Source: Candidatus Peregrinibacteria bacterium CG10_big_fil_rev_8_21_14_0_10_49_16
Lineage (GTDB): Bacteria > Patescibacteriota > Gracilibacteria > Peribacterales > Peribacteraceae
Reading direction: 5' to 3'
NCBI GenBank assembly: GCA_002772605.1
Contig: PFDS01000040.1
Span: forward strand, 96,625 to 110,261
Length of the DNA stretch: 13,637 nucleotides
Below the pieces are notes generated by a model. It saw only the letters and a list, made by a program, of their open reading frames with translations, was not told the origin of the DNA and did no database searches. Below are positions 7,120-13,637 of this stretch, piece after piece. Positions within the stretch are counted from its first letter, which is position 1; each line of letters begins with the position of its first letter. The position numbers and the translations under genes were made by a program.

Positions 7120-7148
7120 ACGGTACTGGAACGCTCGTGTTAGGTCAA
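7120..7148 (-). promoter_or_regulatory. Weak candidate promoter for L25-DUF3048
   Basis: On the minus strand TTGACC (7148-7143, 5/6 to the -35 consensus) is followed after 17 nt by TACCGT (7125-7120, 3/6 to the -10 consensus). Initiation there would give a leader of only a few bases before the ATG at 7109, which fits the missing Shine-Dalgarno. The -10 box is poor, so this is tentative. Confidence 0.25.
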
Positions 7149-7155
7149 CGGCTCA

Positions 7156-7983
7156 TCAAAAGCGCGGATTCGGCATTTTTTTCCACTTCCAGAAGTATTT
7201 CCATGCACTACGGATATGAGCACGACCAATATTGGTACACATGAGAGCCAGAAGACCCCCCTCACTCAAACGACGCTTGCGATCTGATCCGGTAACACTC
7301 CGTGTGTACACTACGCGCTTCCCTGCTTGCCAACAGCGTCGACAGAGATCCATATCTTCAAAGAAGAGAAAGAAGTTTCCCGTATCAAAACCCTCAAGCT
7401 CCTTAAAGAGAGAGCTGCGAATGAGAAAACAGCCACCAACCACCCAATCCACCTCACCAGAAGGACACTGACCACCAAGTTCATACTGACGAACACGGCG
7501 GGGGAAGAAGTACTGTAAGCAAGTACGTTTCAGTACAAGGTCTAGGGGCCTCGGAAATGCACGTGCAGAACTGCGCACCGTGCCATCAGGATGAATAAGC
7601 GCCGGAGCGAGAATGCCAACGGACGTATCCTGCTCCATATGTTGTACCAGTTGTTCAATACCATCAGGCGGGAGTATTTTTGCAGGGTTGTTGATAAGGA
7701 GATATACACCTTGTGCAAAACGAGCACCAAAATTATATCCAAAACCAAACCCTGCATTCCGTGGAGTTTCCACTACACGAACCGGCATGATCTGGCCCAA
7801 TTGGTGTCGAAGAATGCCAATGGAATCATCATCTGAGTGATTATCAATCACAATCACTTCACAGTCATCAATAATGGTTTGCTGACGTAATGCATGCACA
7901 CAACGCACTGTGTCACGAGGTGACCGGTAGTTCAGTATGAGAATGGAAACACGCGGCCGAACATCACATGAAGAGTGTGGCAA
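7156..7983 (-). CDS. Glycosyltransferase family 2 (rhamnosyltransferase WbbL-like)
   Basis: A GT-A-fold glycosyltransferase, expected to move a sugar from a nucleotide-sugar donor onto a cell-surface glycan on the cytoplasmic membrane face. Numbered from TTG 7983 (275 aa), it shows VSILILNYRS (about 10-19), VIVIDNHSDDDS, the NAGFGFGYNFGA block, HPDGTVRSSARAFPRP, and the acceptor/catalytic region DWVVGGCFLIRSSLF and FFEDMDLCRRCWQAG. The usual metal-binding NPD is NPA (NNPAKIL, about 98-104), an unusual loss. The start is uncertain. ATG 8058 would place 32 residues inside the hppA coding end, before the fold begins. TTG 7983 or TTG 7989 gives a short overlap of about 20 nt with hppA and is preferred. 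No ATG or GTG occurs between the hppA stop and VSILIL. It lies 46 nt upstream of L25. Confidence 0.85.
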   Translation of the reverse strand: MPHSSCDVRPRVSILILNYRSPRDTVRCVHALRQQTIIDDCEVIVIDNHSDDDSIGILRHQLGQIMPVRVVETPRNAGFGFGYNFGARFAQGVYLLINNPAKILPPDGIEQLVQHMEQDTSVGILAPALIHPDGTVRSSARAFPRPLDLVLKRTCLQYFFPRRVRQYELGGQCPSGEVDWVVGGCFLIRSSLFKELEGFDTGNFFLFFEDMDLCRRCWQAGKRVVYTRSVTGSDRKRRLSEGGLLALMCTNIGRAHIRSAWKYFWKWKKMPNPRF

Positions 7984-10036
7984 GAGCAAGTGTAAGCGTA
8001 GAAAGAAGCTTGATGAGCACGTGCAAACTTGGACCGGCAGTGTCCTTAAACGGATCACCTACAGTGTCTCCCGTTACGGCTGCACGATGCGCATCACCCT
8101 TCTTTCCTCCATAGACACCTGTTGCAATGTACTTCTTTGCATTATCCCACGCACCACCACTGTTATTAAGGTATGCAGCGAGAATCACACCGGTAATCGT
8201 CGCGACCATGAGAAGACCCGCAATAGCTTCTGCACCCAGCAAAACACCGATGAGAATTGGTGATACGACCGCAACAATGCCCGGGGCAATCATCTCTTTT
8301 AGGGCAGCACGTGTTGCAATATCCACACAGGAAGCGTAATCAGGCTCATCTTTTCCATCCATAATACCAGGCTTTTCCTTAAACTGCCGTCGCACTTCTT
8401 CCACAATGACTCCCGCTGCACGACCAACTGCACGAATCGCAAGAGAAGTAAAAAAGAAGACAATCATCGCCCCAAGGAATGCACCAATGAATACCTCTAC
8501 TTTTGCAAGATCAACCGAAAAGAGGTGGGTCTCCTCAAGGTACGCAGAGAAGAGCAGAAACGCCGCAAGAGCTGCGGAACCCACTGCGTATCCTTTTGTA
8601 AGCGCTTTTGTGGTGTTTCCTGTGGCATCCAACTCATCTGTCACTGCACGCACAGATTCGGACGACTGGGACATTTCCACAATTCCTCCCGCATTGTCAG
8701 TAATGGGACCGTACATATCCATCGCAAGAACGTAACACACCATGGAAAGCATTCCCATTGTGGCTACCGCCGTTCCATAGAGACCCCCGCTCGGAATGCC
8801 CGTCTGCAACCCAAACCAGTAAGAAAGAAAGAGAGCAGTACAGACAGTAAGTACAGTCAATCCGGTCGACTCCATGCCAACAGCCGTTCCTGCAATCACA
8901 TTTGTCCCATGCCCTGTGGTAGATGCTTTCGCAATTGCCTGTACGGGACGGTACTGCTTCCCCGTATAGTAATCCGTTATGTACACAAATGCCACACTTG
9001 TGAACACACCAACCAAGCCTGCAAAGAAGAACCAAAGCGATGCACCAGGTACTCCATCCAAGAGGTAGTGAGTCGCAAGAAACAATGCGAGAACCATTAA
9101 CAGTGTTGTAACCCAATACCCACGAATCAGGGCTGTCATCGGATGTTGACCATCTTTTGCTCTCACTGCATACACGCCAATAATTGATGCAATAAGTCCC
9201 ACCGAACCAAGGATGAGCGGAAAGAGAATTCCTTTCAGGCCAAAAAATGGAGCAAGAGCAACTCCAAGAATCATGGCTCCGATGTTCTCCGCAGAAATGG
9301 ACTCGAAGAGATCCGCTCCACGACCGGCACAATCGCCCACATTATCACCAACCAAATCCGCAATGACTGCAGGGTTACGTGGATCATCTTCTGGAATACC
9401 TGCTTCTACTTTGCCTACAAGATCCGCACCAACATCCGCAGCTTTCGTATAGATTCCTCCACCCAACTGTGCAAACAGTGCAACAAAACTCGCACCAAAC
9501 CCATACCCAATAATGAGGGTAGGAATGCTGTCAGCACTTACACCCAGCACGAAACGGTAGAACAGGTACAACCCACTGATTCCTAGAAGGGAAAGAGCGG
9601 TAATCACGAGTGCGGGTACTGCACCACCGCGAAGGGACATGGAAAGAGCAGCGTTGAGACCATGATGCGCAGCCTGTGCTGTTTTGAGATTTGTATGTGT
9701 GGCGGTAATCATGCTCACCACGCCTGACAAACCCGATAAAAGCGCACCGAGCAAAAAGGCACCGGCAACCTGCCATCCATGTAACCATCCATCTTTCCCA
9801 GCACTAAAACCATGCGCACAGAGAATGAGAAAAGCCACCGCAATCGCGAGTACCGTAATTGTTTGGTACTGACGACGAAGGAAGGCACGTGCACCTACCA
9901 AAATAGTACGAGCGACCTTCTGCATGGATGCATTCCCCTCATCTGCACCCTTCACCCACGACCAAAACACAAGACTGTAGAGAAGTCCCAGTATGGCAAG
10001 AACAGGAGTAAATAATTCGAAAAACAATGACGGCAT
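7964..10036 (-). CDS. hppA: Membrane-bound proton-translocating pyrophosphatase (K+-independent type)
   Basis: A 690-residue integral membrane pyrophosphatase that couples PPi hydrolysis to ion pumping across the cytoplasmic membrane. Substrate motifs are intact: DVGADLVGKVEAG (from 201), NPAVIADLVGDNVGDCAGRGADLFES (222-246), and in the C-terminal half DNAGGIVEM, the DELDATGNTTKALTKG block and NNSGGAWDNAKK, ending GDTVGDPFKDTAGPSLH. Lys477 and Thr480 in GNTTKALTKG are the residues that mark the K+-independent, H+-pumping subfamily; K+-dependent enzymes carry Ala at the first position. So 'K+-stimulated Na+ pump' would be a wrong label by this signature. Length and the ~16 hydrophobic segments fit the family. 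In an organism with little respiration this would recover energy from biosynthetic PPi. The gene heads the minus-strand block and is divergent from uvrC. Confidence 0.96.
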   Translation of the reverse strand: MPSLFFELFTPVLAILGLLYSLVFWSWVKGADEGNASMQKVARTILVGARAFLRRQYQTITVLAIAVAFLILCAHGFSAGKDGWLHGWQVAGAFLLGALLSGLSGVVSMITATHTNLKTAQAAHHGLNAALSMSLRGGAVPALVITALSLLGISGLYLFYRFVLGVSADSIPTLIIGYGFGASFVALFAQLGGGIYTKAADVGADLVGKVEAGIPEDDPRNPAVIADLVGDNVGDCAGRGADLFESISAENIGAMILGVALAPFFGLKGILFPLILGSVGLIASIIGVYAVRAKDGQHPMTALIRGYWVTTLLMVLALFLATHYLLDGVPGASLWFFFAGLVGVFTSVAFVYITDYYTGKQYRPVQAIAKASTTGHGTNVIAGTAVGMESTGLTVLTVCTALFLSYWFGLQTGIPSGGLYGTAVATMGMLSMVCYVLAMDMYGPITDNAGGIVEMSQSSESVRAVTDELDATGNTTKALTKGYAVGSAALAAFLLFSAYLEETHLFSVDLAKVEVFIGAFLGAMIVFFFTSLAIRAVGRAAGVIVEEVRRQFKEKPGIMDGKDEPDYASCVDIATRAALKEMIAPGIVAVVSPILIGVLLGAEAIAGLLMVATITGVILAAYLNNSGGAWDNAKKYIATGVYGGKKGDAHRAAVTGDTVGDPFKDTAGPSLHVLIKLLSTLTLALATLFM

Positions 10037-10072
10037 GGGAGAAAAAGGAAGAAAAAAGCAAAGTAGAGAGGT

Positions 10073-10100
10073 ATTCTAAGACAGAACATGAAAGGATCAA
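10073..10100 (-). promoter_or_regulatory. Candidate sigma-70-type promoter for hppA
   Basis: On the minus strand TTGATC (10100-10095, 4/6) and TAGAAT (10078-10073, 5/6) are 16 nt apart. They are about 37 nt before the hppA ATG, within the divergent spacer and the first codons of uvrC. The overlapping TATTCT on the plus strand (10072-10077) is 10 nt before the uvrC ATG and could serve as its -10 box, but no matching -35 box is seen. No Shine-Dalgarno precedes either gene. Confidence 0.4.
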
Positions 10101-11980
10101 CATCGGACCACGCCCGGCTCGTACAGCTTCGAAAACGCATGGAACACGTGCCAACGTCTCCTGGAATGTACCAGTGGCTCGACGAAAAGGGAACAGTTCT
10201 CTATGTGGGAAAGGCAAAAAATTTGCGCAGCAGACTTCGCAGCTATATTTCCCTGAGAGGAGAGAAAACCGTCAGTCCCTGGAAACACGCGCTTGTCGAT
10301 CGTATTGCCGACTTCAGAATCACCATATGTAGCAGCGAACTCGAGGCGCTTATTCTGGAAATTCAACGAATTAAAGAACTCAAACCTCGCTTCAATGTCC
10401 TGATGAAAGATGATAAAAACTACGTCTACCTTCGTATCTCTGCAGAAAGATATCCCTCCATAGACATTGTCCGTCAAATGGAAAAAGATACAGCTGCATA
10501 CTTTGGTCCTTTTCTCCAAAAGTACGCCCTTGAAGAAACATTGAACCTCCTCCATAGACTCTTCCGATTTCGTGCATGTAATGCATCCATCAACACGCTC
10601 AACAGAGGAAAAACTCTGAAAAAACCCTGTTTGGCTTCTCAAATCGGAGAATGCAATGGTCTGTGCTCTGGAAACCTTTCACAGGAAGACTACAACCACC
10701 GGATTGAGGAAGTACGCACCTTCTTTAAAGGAAATCACAAGACTGTACTGAAAAAACTACAAAAAATGATGCAGGAGGCAGCAGAAAAAAAACGGTTTGA
10801 GAGGGCGGCGACAATCAGAAACATGATGATACATATCGAAGAACATCGTGATCAGATTGTCTCAGACACTTCACGCATGGATTGTGACGTCATCGCGATT
10901 GCGCAGTCCCGCGATCGCGCACTGGCAGTCGTCCTCCATGAACGTGGTGGAAAAATCGTCAACGACGAAGTGATTCCTCTACAAGGCAGCGGGGAATCGC
11001 GCACGGACCTGCTCACGCAGTTCATCCCACAGTTCTACGACACCCGCGCCCTGCCCAAAACAATCCTTCTGCAAGAAGGCATCCCTGATGAAATACTACT
11101 GGAGACGCTACTCAAACATACGAAAATCCTGGCTCCCGAACGCGGTAAAAAGTCACGACTCCTACAAATGGCAGAGAAGAATGCCATGGAACAACTCCGT
11201 CAGGAATTGGCGAAGTGGGAAGCAGCCGCACAGGAGAAACGCAGTGCGCTTGAAGAACTGCAAACCACTCTCCATCTCCCTTCCCTTCCCAAACGCATAG
11301 AAGGCTATGACATTTCCCACCTTGCAGGTACCGAGACTGTCGGCAGCATGGTGGTCATGCTGAACGGCAAATCCAAGAATGACCATTATCGCTCCTTCAC
11401 AATCCGTACAATGAAAAAAGGAGAGATTGATGACTACAAAGCTTTACATGAAGTATTAACACGACGACTGCGTCACCTCATGCACAGAAAACTCACCTGG
11501 AAAAAAGAGGGTCTCTTTTTGAAAAAAAAGAGGAAGAATGGTTCGTATATCGTTGCCATTGACCCCAAACTAGAAGAGCACTATGCAGAAATGGGATTTC
11601 GACACGTACACAAAGTCCCCGCTGCTCTAGAAAAGAATGTACCTTCCTCCTCTCTCGTTATGGTCTACGATGCAGTCAAAAATAAACCAGATGTGTCTCT
11701 CACAAAAGTGCCTGAACTTCTGGTCATCGATGGTGGTAAAGGCCAGCTGAGCACTGTGAAGAACGTGTTGCAACAGTGCCAACTTGATATACCTATCATC
11801 GGACTTGCTAAACGAGAAGAGGAAGTGTTCACACCTGATAGCAGTCATCCCATCATCTTTCCCAAAGACTCCTCCGCCAAATTCCTTCTCATGCGACTTC
11901 GGGACGAAGCGCATCGCTTCGCCAATCGCCACCGCGAGAAGCGACTACAACGCAATCTGAAAGAGTCATTTACAAAGTAA
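10088..11980 (+). CDS. uvrC: Excinuclease ABC subunit UvrC, without C-terminal helix-hairpin-helix domain
   Basis: The 630-residue nuclease subunit of UvrABC nucleotide excision repair, which cuts on both sides of a lesion. In order: the GIY-YIG domain for the 3' cut (PGMYQW 25-30, LYVGKAKNLRSRLRSYI 38-54); four cysteines suited to the 4Fe-4S cluster (C164, C181, C189, C193); a UVR helix pair for UvrB contact (about 221-255); and the RNase H-like domain for the 5' cut with GYDISH (D408), DDYKAL (D448/D449), VIDGGKGQL (D548) and RDEAHRFA (H609). Compared with E. coli UvrC there is a Lys-rich insertion of roughly 70 residues between the second and third catalytic Asp. The chain stops about 20 residues after RDEAHR, exactly where the tandem HhH domain normally begins. 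The next gene starts 22 nt later, so no room remains for it. Confidence 0.95.
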   Translation: MKGSTSDHARLVQLRKRMEHVPTSPGMYQWLDEKGTVLYVGKAKNLRSRLRSYISLRGEKTVSPWKHALVDRIADFRITICSSELEALILEIQRIKELKPRFNVLMKDDKNYVYLRISAERYPSIDIVRQMEKDTAAYFGPFLQKYALEETLNLLHRLFRFRACNASINTLNRGKTLKKPCLASQIGECNGLCSGNLSQEDYNHRIEEVRTFFKGNHKTVLKKLQKMMQEAAEKKRFERAATIRNMMIHIEEHRDQIVSDTSRMDCDVIAIAQSRDRALAVVLHERGGKIVNDEVIPLQGSGESRTDLLTQFIPQFYDTRALPKTILLQEGIPDEILLETLLKHTKILAPERGKKSRLLQMAEKNAMEQLRQELAKWEAAAQEKRSALEELQTTLHLPSLPKRIEGYDISHLAGTETVGSMVVMLNGKSKNDHYRSFTIRTMKKGEIDDYKALHEVLTRRLRHLMHRKLTWKKEGLFLKKKRKNGSYIVAIDPKLEEHYAEMGFRHVHKVPAALEKNVPSSSLVMVYDAVKNKPDVSLTKVPELLVIDGGKGQLSTVKNVLQQCQLDIPIIGLAKREEEVFTPDSSHPIIFPKDSSAKFLLMRLRDEAHRFANRHREKRLQRNLKESFTK

Positions 11981-12002
11981 ACAGGAAAAGTACAATACAC
12001 AT

Positions 12003-12374
12003 ATGCGAAAACTCTCTCTTCTTCTCAGTGCGCTCGGCGGCGCATCAGCAGCGTACCTCTTGAGCAACAAGAAGCTGCGCGCAGAACTTGCAAAAGTGCA
12101 AAAACCCGAAGATATGGGCAAAGTTCTTGGTAAACACTTACAACAGGACGGGAAAAAGCTAGGCAAAGACATTTGCACGCTCTTAGAAAGTAACGCCGTA
12201 CAGACGAAACTGAAGCATGCACAAGGAACATTACAAAAACATTTCGAGCGAGCGCAGGAAGAATTGCAGACATTCATTACAACGGGAACAAAGGAGGCAA
12301 AAAAACAAGTGAAAAAGGCAAAGATAACTGCGAAAAAACGTGCAAAAAATGCTTTCAAAACAAAAAAGGTATAA
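12003..12374 (+). CDS. Small membrane-anchored Lys-rich protein, YtxH-like
   Basis: A 123-residue protein whose exact family I cannot assign. It starts with a short hydrophobic helix rich in small residues (about 4-20, LSLLLSALGGASAAYLL) and continues with a charged, probably coiled-coil helical region (about 24-95). It ends in a Lys/Ala-rich basic tail (about 95-123, with KKQVKKAK and AKKRAKNA) like histone H1 or AlgP tails. One N-terminal membrane helix plus an amphipathic helical body is the architecture of YtxH/gas-vesicle-like stress proteins; the basic tail could bind nucleic acid or anionic lipid. It sits 22 nt after uvrC and 4 nt before pyrG, so it is very likely co-transcribed with both. 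An AGGAAAAG stretch lies 16 nt upstream, rather far for a ribosome binding site. The gene is credible from its context and composition; function is unknown. Confidence 0.7.
   Translation: MRKLSLLLSALGGASAAYLLSNKKLRAELAKVQKPEDMGKVLGKHLQQDGKKLGKDICTLLESNAVQTKLKHAQGTLQKHFERAQEELQTFITTGTKEAKKQVKKAKITAKKRAKNAFKTKKV
12365..12370 (+). promoter_or_regulatory. Ribosome binding site of pyrG
   Basis: AAAGGT ends 8 nt before the ATG at 12379 and is the only reasonable Shine-Dalgarno-like sequence seen at a start in this window. It lies within the last codons of the upstream small gene, which favours the ATG at 12379 as the start and suggests coupling. Confidence 0.45.
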
Positions 12375-12378
12375 CTGC

Positions 12379-13637
12379 ATGCATACACGATTCATCATCG
12401 TTACCGGCGGTGTGTGTAGTTCTCTTGGGAAAGGTATAGCAACAGCAAGTATCGGCGCCATTATGAAAGCGTGTGGACTGAAAGTCTTCGTTCAAAAGCT
12501 CGACCCCTATCTGAACGTCGACCCCGGCACCATGAGTCCGTTTCAGCATGGAGAAGTGTTTGTCACAGAGGACGGAGCGGAAACAGACCTGGATCTGGGA
12601 CACTATGAACGCTTTATTGATGAGCCTATGAGTAAGTTATCTACGGTGACAACGGGACAGGTGTACCAACATGTTCTTGCACGCGAACGAAAAGGAGATT
12701 TTCTCGGAGGAACCATTCAGGTTATTCCGCACATCACAGATGCCATCAAAGAACGTATGTATGATGCCGCAGCGAAAACACAAACAGACATACTCATGGT
12801 GGAAATTGGCGGTACGGTCGGTGATATTGAGGGAGAGCCTTACCTGGAAGCTGTTCGCCAACTAAAAGGGGAACTTGGGTCAGAAAGTATTTTTCATATT
12901 CACCTCACGCTGCTCCCCTACCTCAAAGCATCGAAAGAGTTGAAAACAAAGCCGACGCAATTGTCCGTACGAGAACTGCGACGTATTGGTTTGCAGCCCG
13001 ATATGATCGTGGCACGAGCGGACTATCGTATTCCTGGCGAACTCTTAGAAAAAATAAGCAAATTCTGTGATGTTGCGTCGGACGCAGTTGTTCCTGCTCC
13101 GACACTCCACTCCATCTACGACGTCCCTCTGCATCTAGAACAATACAATGTGTCCAAAACGATTGGCCGTAAGTTTCATATGGATCTTTCGCCGGATATG
13201 ACCGAGTGGGAAACTGGACAAGCACGCCATGAGGCAGCCGAAGGAGAAGTGACTATTGCTCTCGTGGGAAAGTACACGCATTTAGAAGACGCCTATATCA
13301 GTCCCATCGAATCCATCAAATCCGCAGCCGTGTTCCACGGAAAGAAGGCAAACATCATCTGGATTAACAGTGAAAAACTTGAAGCAGATGACAAAGAGAC
13401 ATGGAAAGAACTGGAAACCGCAGATGGCATCTTAGTTCCGGGAGCATTTGGCATCCGGGGCATGGAGGGAAAAATTGCCGCAGCAAAATATGCACGGACA
13501 AAGAAAGTGCCCTACTTTGGACTCTGCGCCGGAGCTCAGGTACTGGCCATTGAGTTCGCGCGGCATGCTCTCAAAGATCCTGAACTCACCAGTGAAGAAT
13601 TCGATGAAGAAGGAAATATCCCCAAATCCAAGTATGT
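12379..13637 (+). CDS. pyrG: CTP synthase, C-terminus cut by window edge
   Basis: About 419 of the expected ~540 residues are present. The enzyme makes CTP from UTP, ATP and glutamine. The synthetase domain is typical: VTGGVCSSLGKG P-loop, DPYLNVDPGTMSPFQHGEV, EDGAETDLDLGHYERF, QVIPHITDAIK, GGTVGDIEGEPYLEA, and ELKTKPTQLSVREL (the usual KTKPTQHS has Leu195 for His). The class I glutamine amidotransferase domain begins near IALVGKYTHLEDAY. In it, VPGGFG is VPGAFG (Ala356, facing E. coli Gly352), and the nucleophile elbow GICLGMQ is GLCAGAQ around Cys383. The nucleophile is kept, but its surroundings are unusual. The catalytic His-Glu pair lies beyond the window. The gene is not listed as a closed reading frame because it runs off the edge. 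It has a fair Shine-Dalgarno and follows the small Lys-rich gene by 4 nt. Confidence 0.96.
   Translation, partial: MHTRFIIVTGGVCSSLGKGIATASIGAIMKACGLKVFVQKLDPYLNVDPGTMSPFQHGEVFVTEDGAETDLDLGHYERFIDEPMSKLSTVTTGQVYQHVLARERKGDFLGGTIQVIPHITDAIKERMYDAAAKTQTDILMVEIGGTVGDIEGEPYLEAVRQLKGELGSESIFHIHLTLLPYLKASKELKTKPTQLSVRELRRIGLQPDMIVARADYRIPGELLEKISKFCDVASDAVVPAPTLHSIYDVPLHLEQYNVSKTIGRKFHMDLSPDMTEWETGQARHEAAEGEVTIALVGKYTHLEDAYISPIESIKSAAVFHGKKANIIWINSEKLEADDKETWKELETADGILVPGAFGIRGMEGKIAAAKYARTKKVPYFGLCAGAQVLAIEFARHALKDPELTSEEFDEEGNIPKSKY

Noticed and set aside
8525..9332. Long open frames of about 190-210 residues on either strand inside hppA
   Set aside because: The hppA frame has every expected motif without a break; these overlapping frames are rich in Cys, His, Trp and Ser and are shadows.
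10097..10642. A 181-residue minus-strand open frame opposite the start of uvrC
   Set aside because: It is fully antisense to conserved GIY-YIG and Cys-motif codons of uvrC and resembles no known protein.
11960..12003. Frameshift explanation for the missing UvrC HhH domain
   Set aside because: Only 22 nt separate the stop from the next gene, whose translation starts with a membrane helix and has no HhH motif in any frame, so no out-of-frame remnant is present.

Overview
The window is gene-dense (ten complete or near-complete protein genes and two cut by the edges; no gene-free stretch over 300 bases, no tRNA, rRNA or CRISPR array seen). The gene set and style suggest an uncultured bacterium of the Candidate Phyla Radiation (Patescibacteria), possibly the Peribacteria/Peregrinibacteria side. 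The reasons are compact genes with very short or overlapping junctions, mostly no Shine-Dalgarno sequence, a short HPF, and an ATP-grasp/7TM gene pair fused to a DUF1704 peptidase. TGA is used as a true stop (the L25, GT2 and hppA genes end in TGA), which argues against the UGA=Gly code of Gracilibacteria/SR1. The lineage is an inference, not a proof.

Layout. Positions 1-392 (-) hold the 5' part of a divergent PAP2 (YuiD-like) membrane phosphatase. Divergent from it, a tight plus-strand run (483-5290) encodes a short ribosome hibernation factor, an exported 7-transmembrane protein of the 7TM_transglut family carrying a PKD-like domain, a 786-residue fusion of a RimK/glutamate-ligase-like ATP-grasp enzyme with a DUF1704/MATCAP-type zinc peptidase, and a Maf nucleotide pyrophosphatase. 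Between this run and the next, convergent, block lie two inverted 27-bp REP sequences with GTAG heads (5300-5388), a REPIN-like element.

The minus-strand block (10036 back to 5395) holds hppA (H+-type pyrophosphatase by its K/T signature), a family 2 glycosyltransferase, ribosomal protein L25/CTC, and a membrane-anchored DUF3048 protein. A 51-bp divergent spacer separates hppA from a plus-strand run of uvrC, a small Lys-rich membrane-anchored protein and pyrG (CTP synthase, cut by the right edge).

Most unusual is the 797-4712 pair. One polypeptide carries a predicted peptide-bond-forming ligase, a degenerate retropepsin-like middle domain lacking the catalytic Asp motif, and a metallopeptidase with intact HExxxH and QEGLA motifs. 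It is encoded next to a 7TM partner in which a PKD-like plus an unrecognised domain stands where an inactive transglutaminase normally sits. This looks like a 'writer plus eraser' peptide-modification system at the membrane. Other points are a probable CTG start for the 7TM gene, a UvrC without the C-terminal HhH domain, and a CTP synthase with unusual residues around the glutaminase nucleophile and oxyanion hole.
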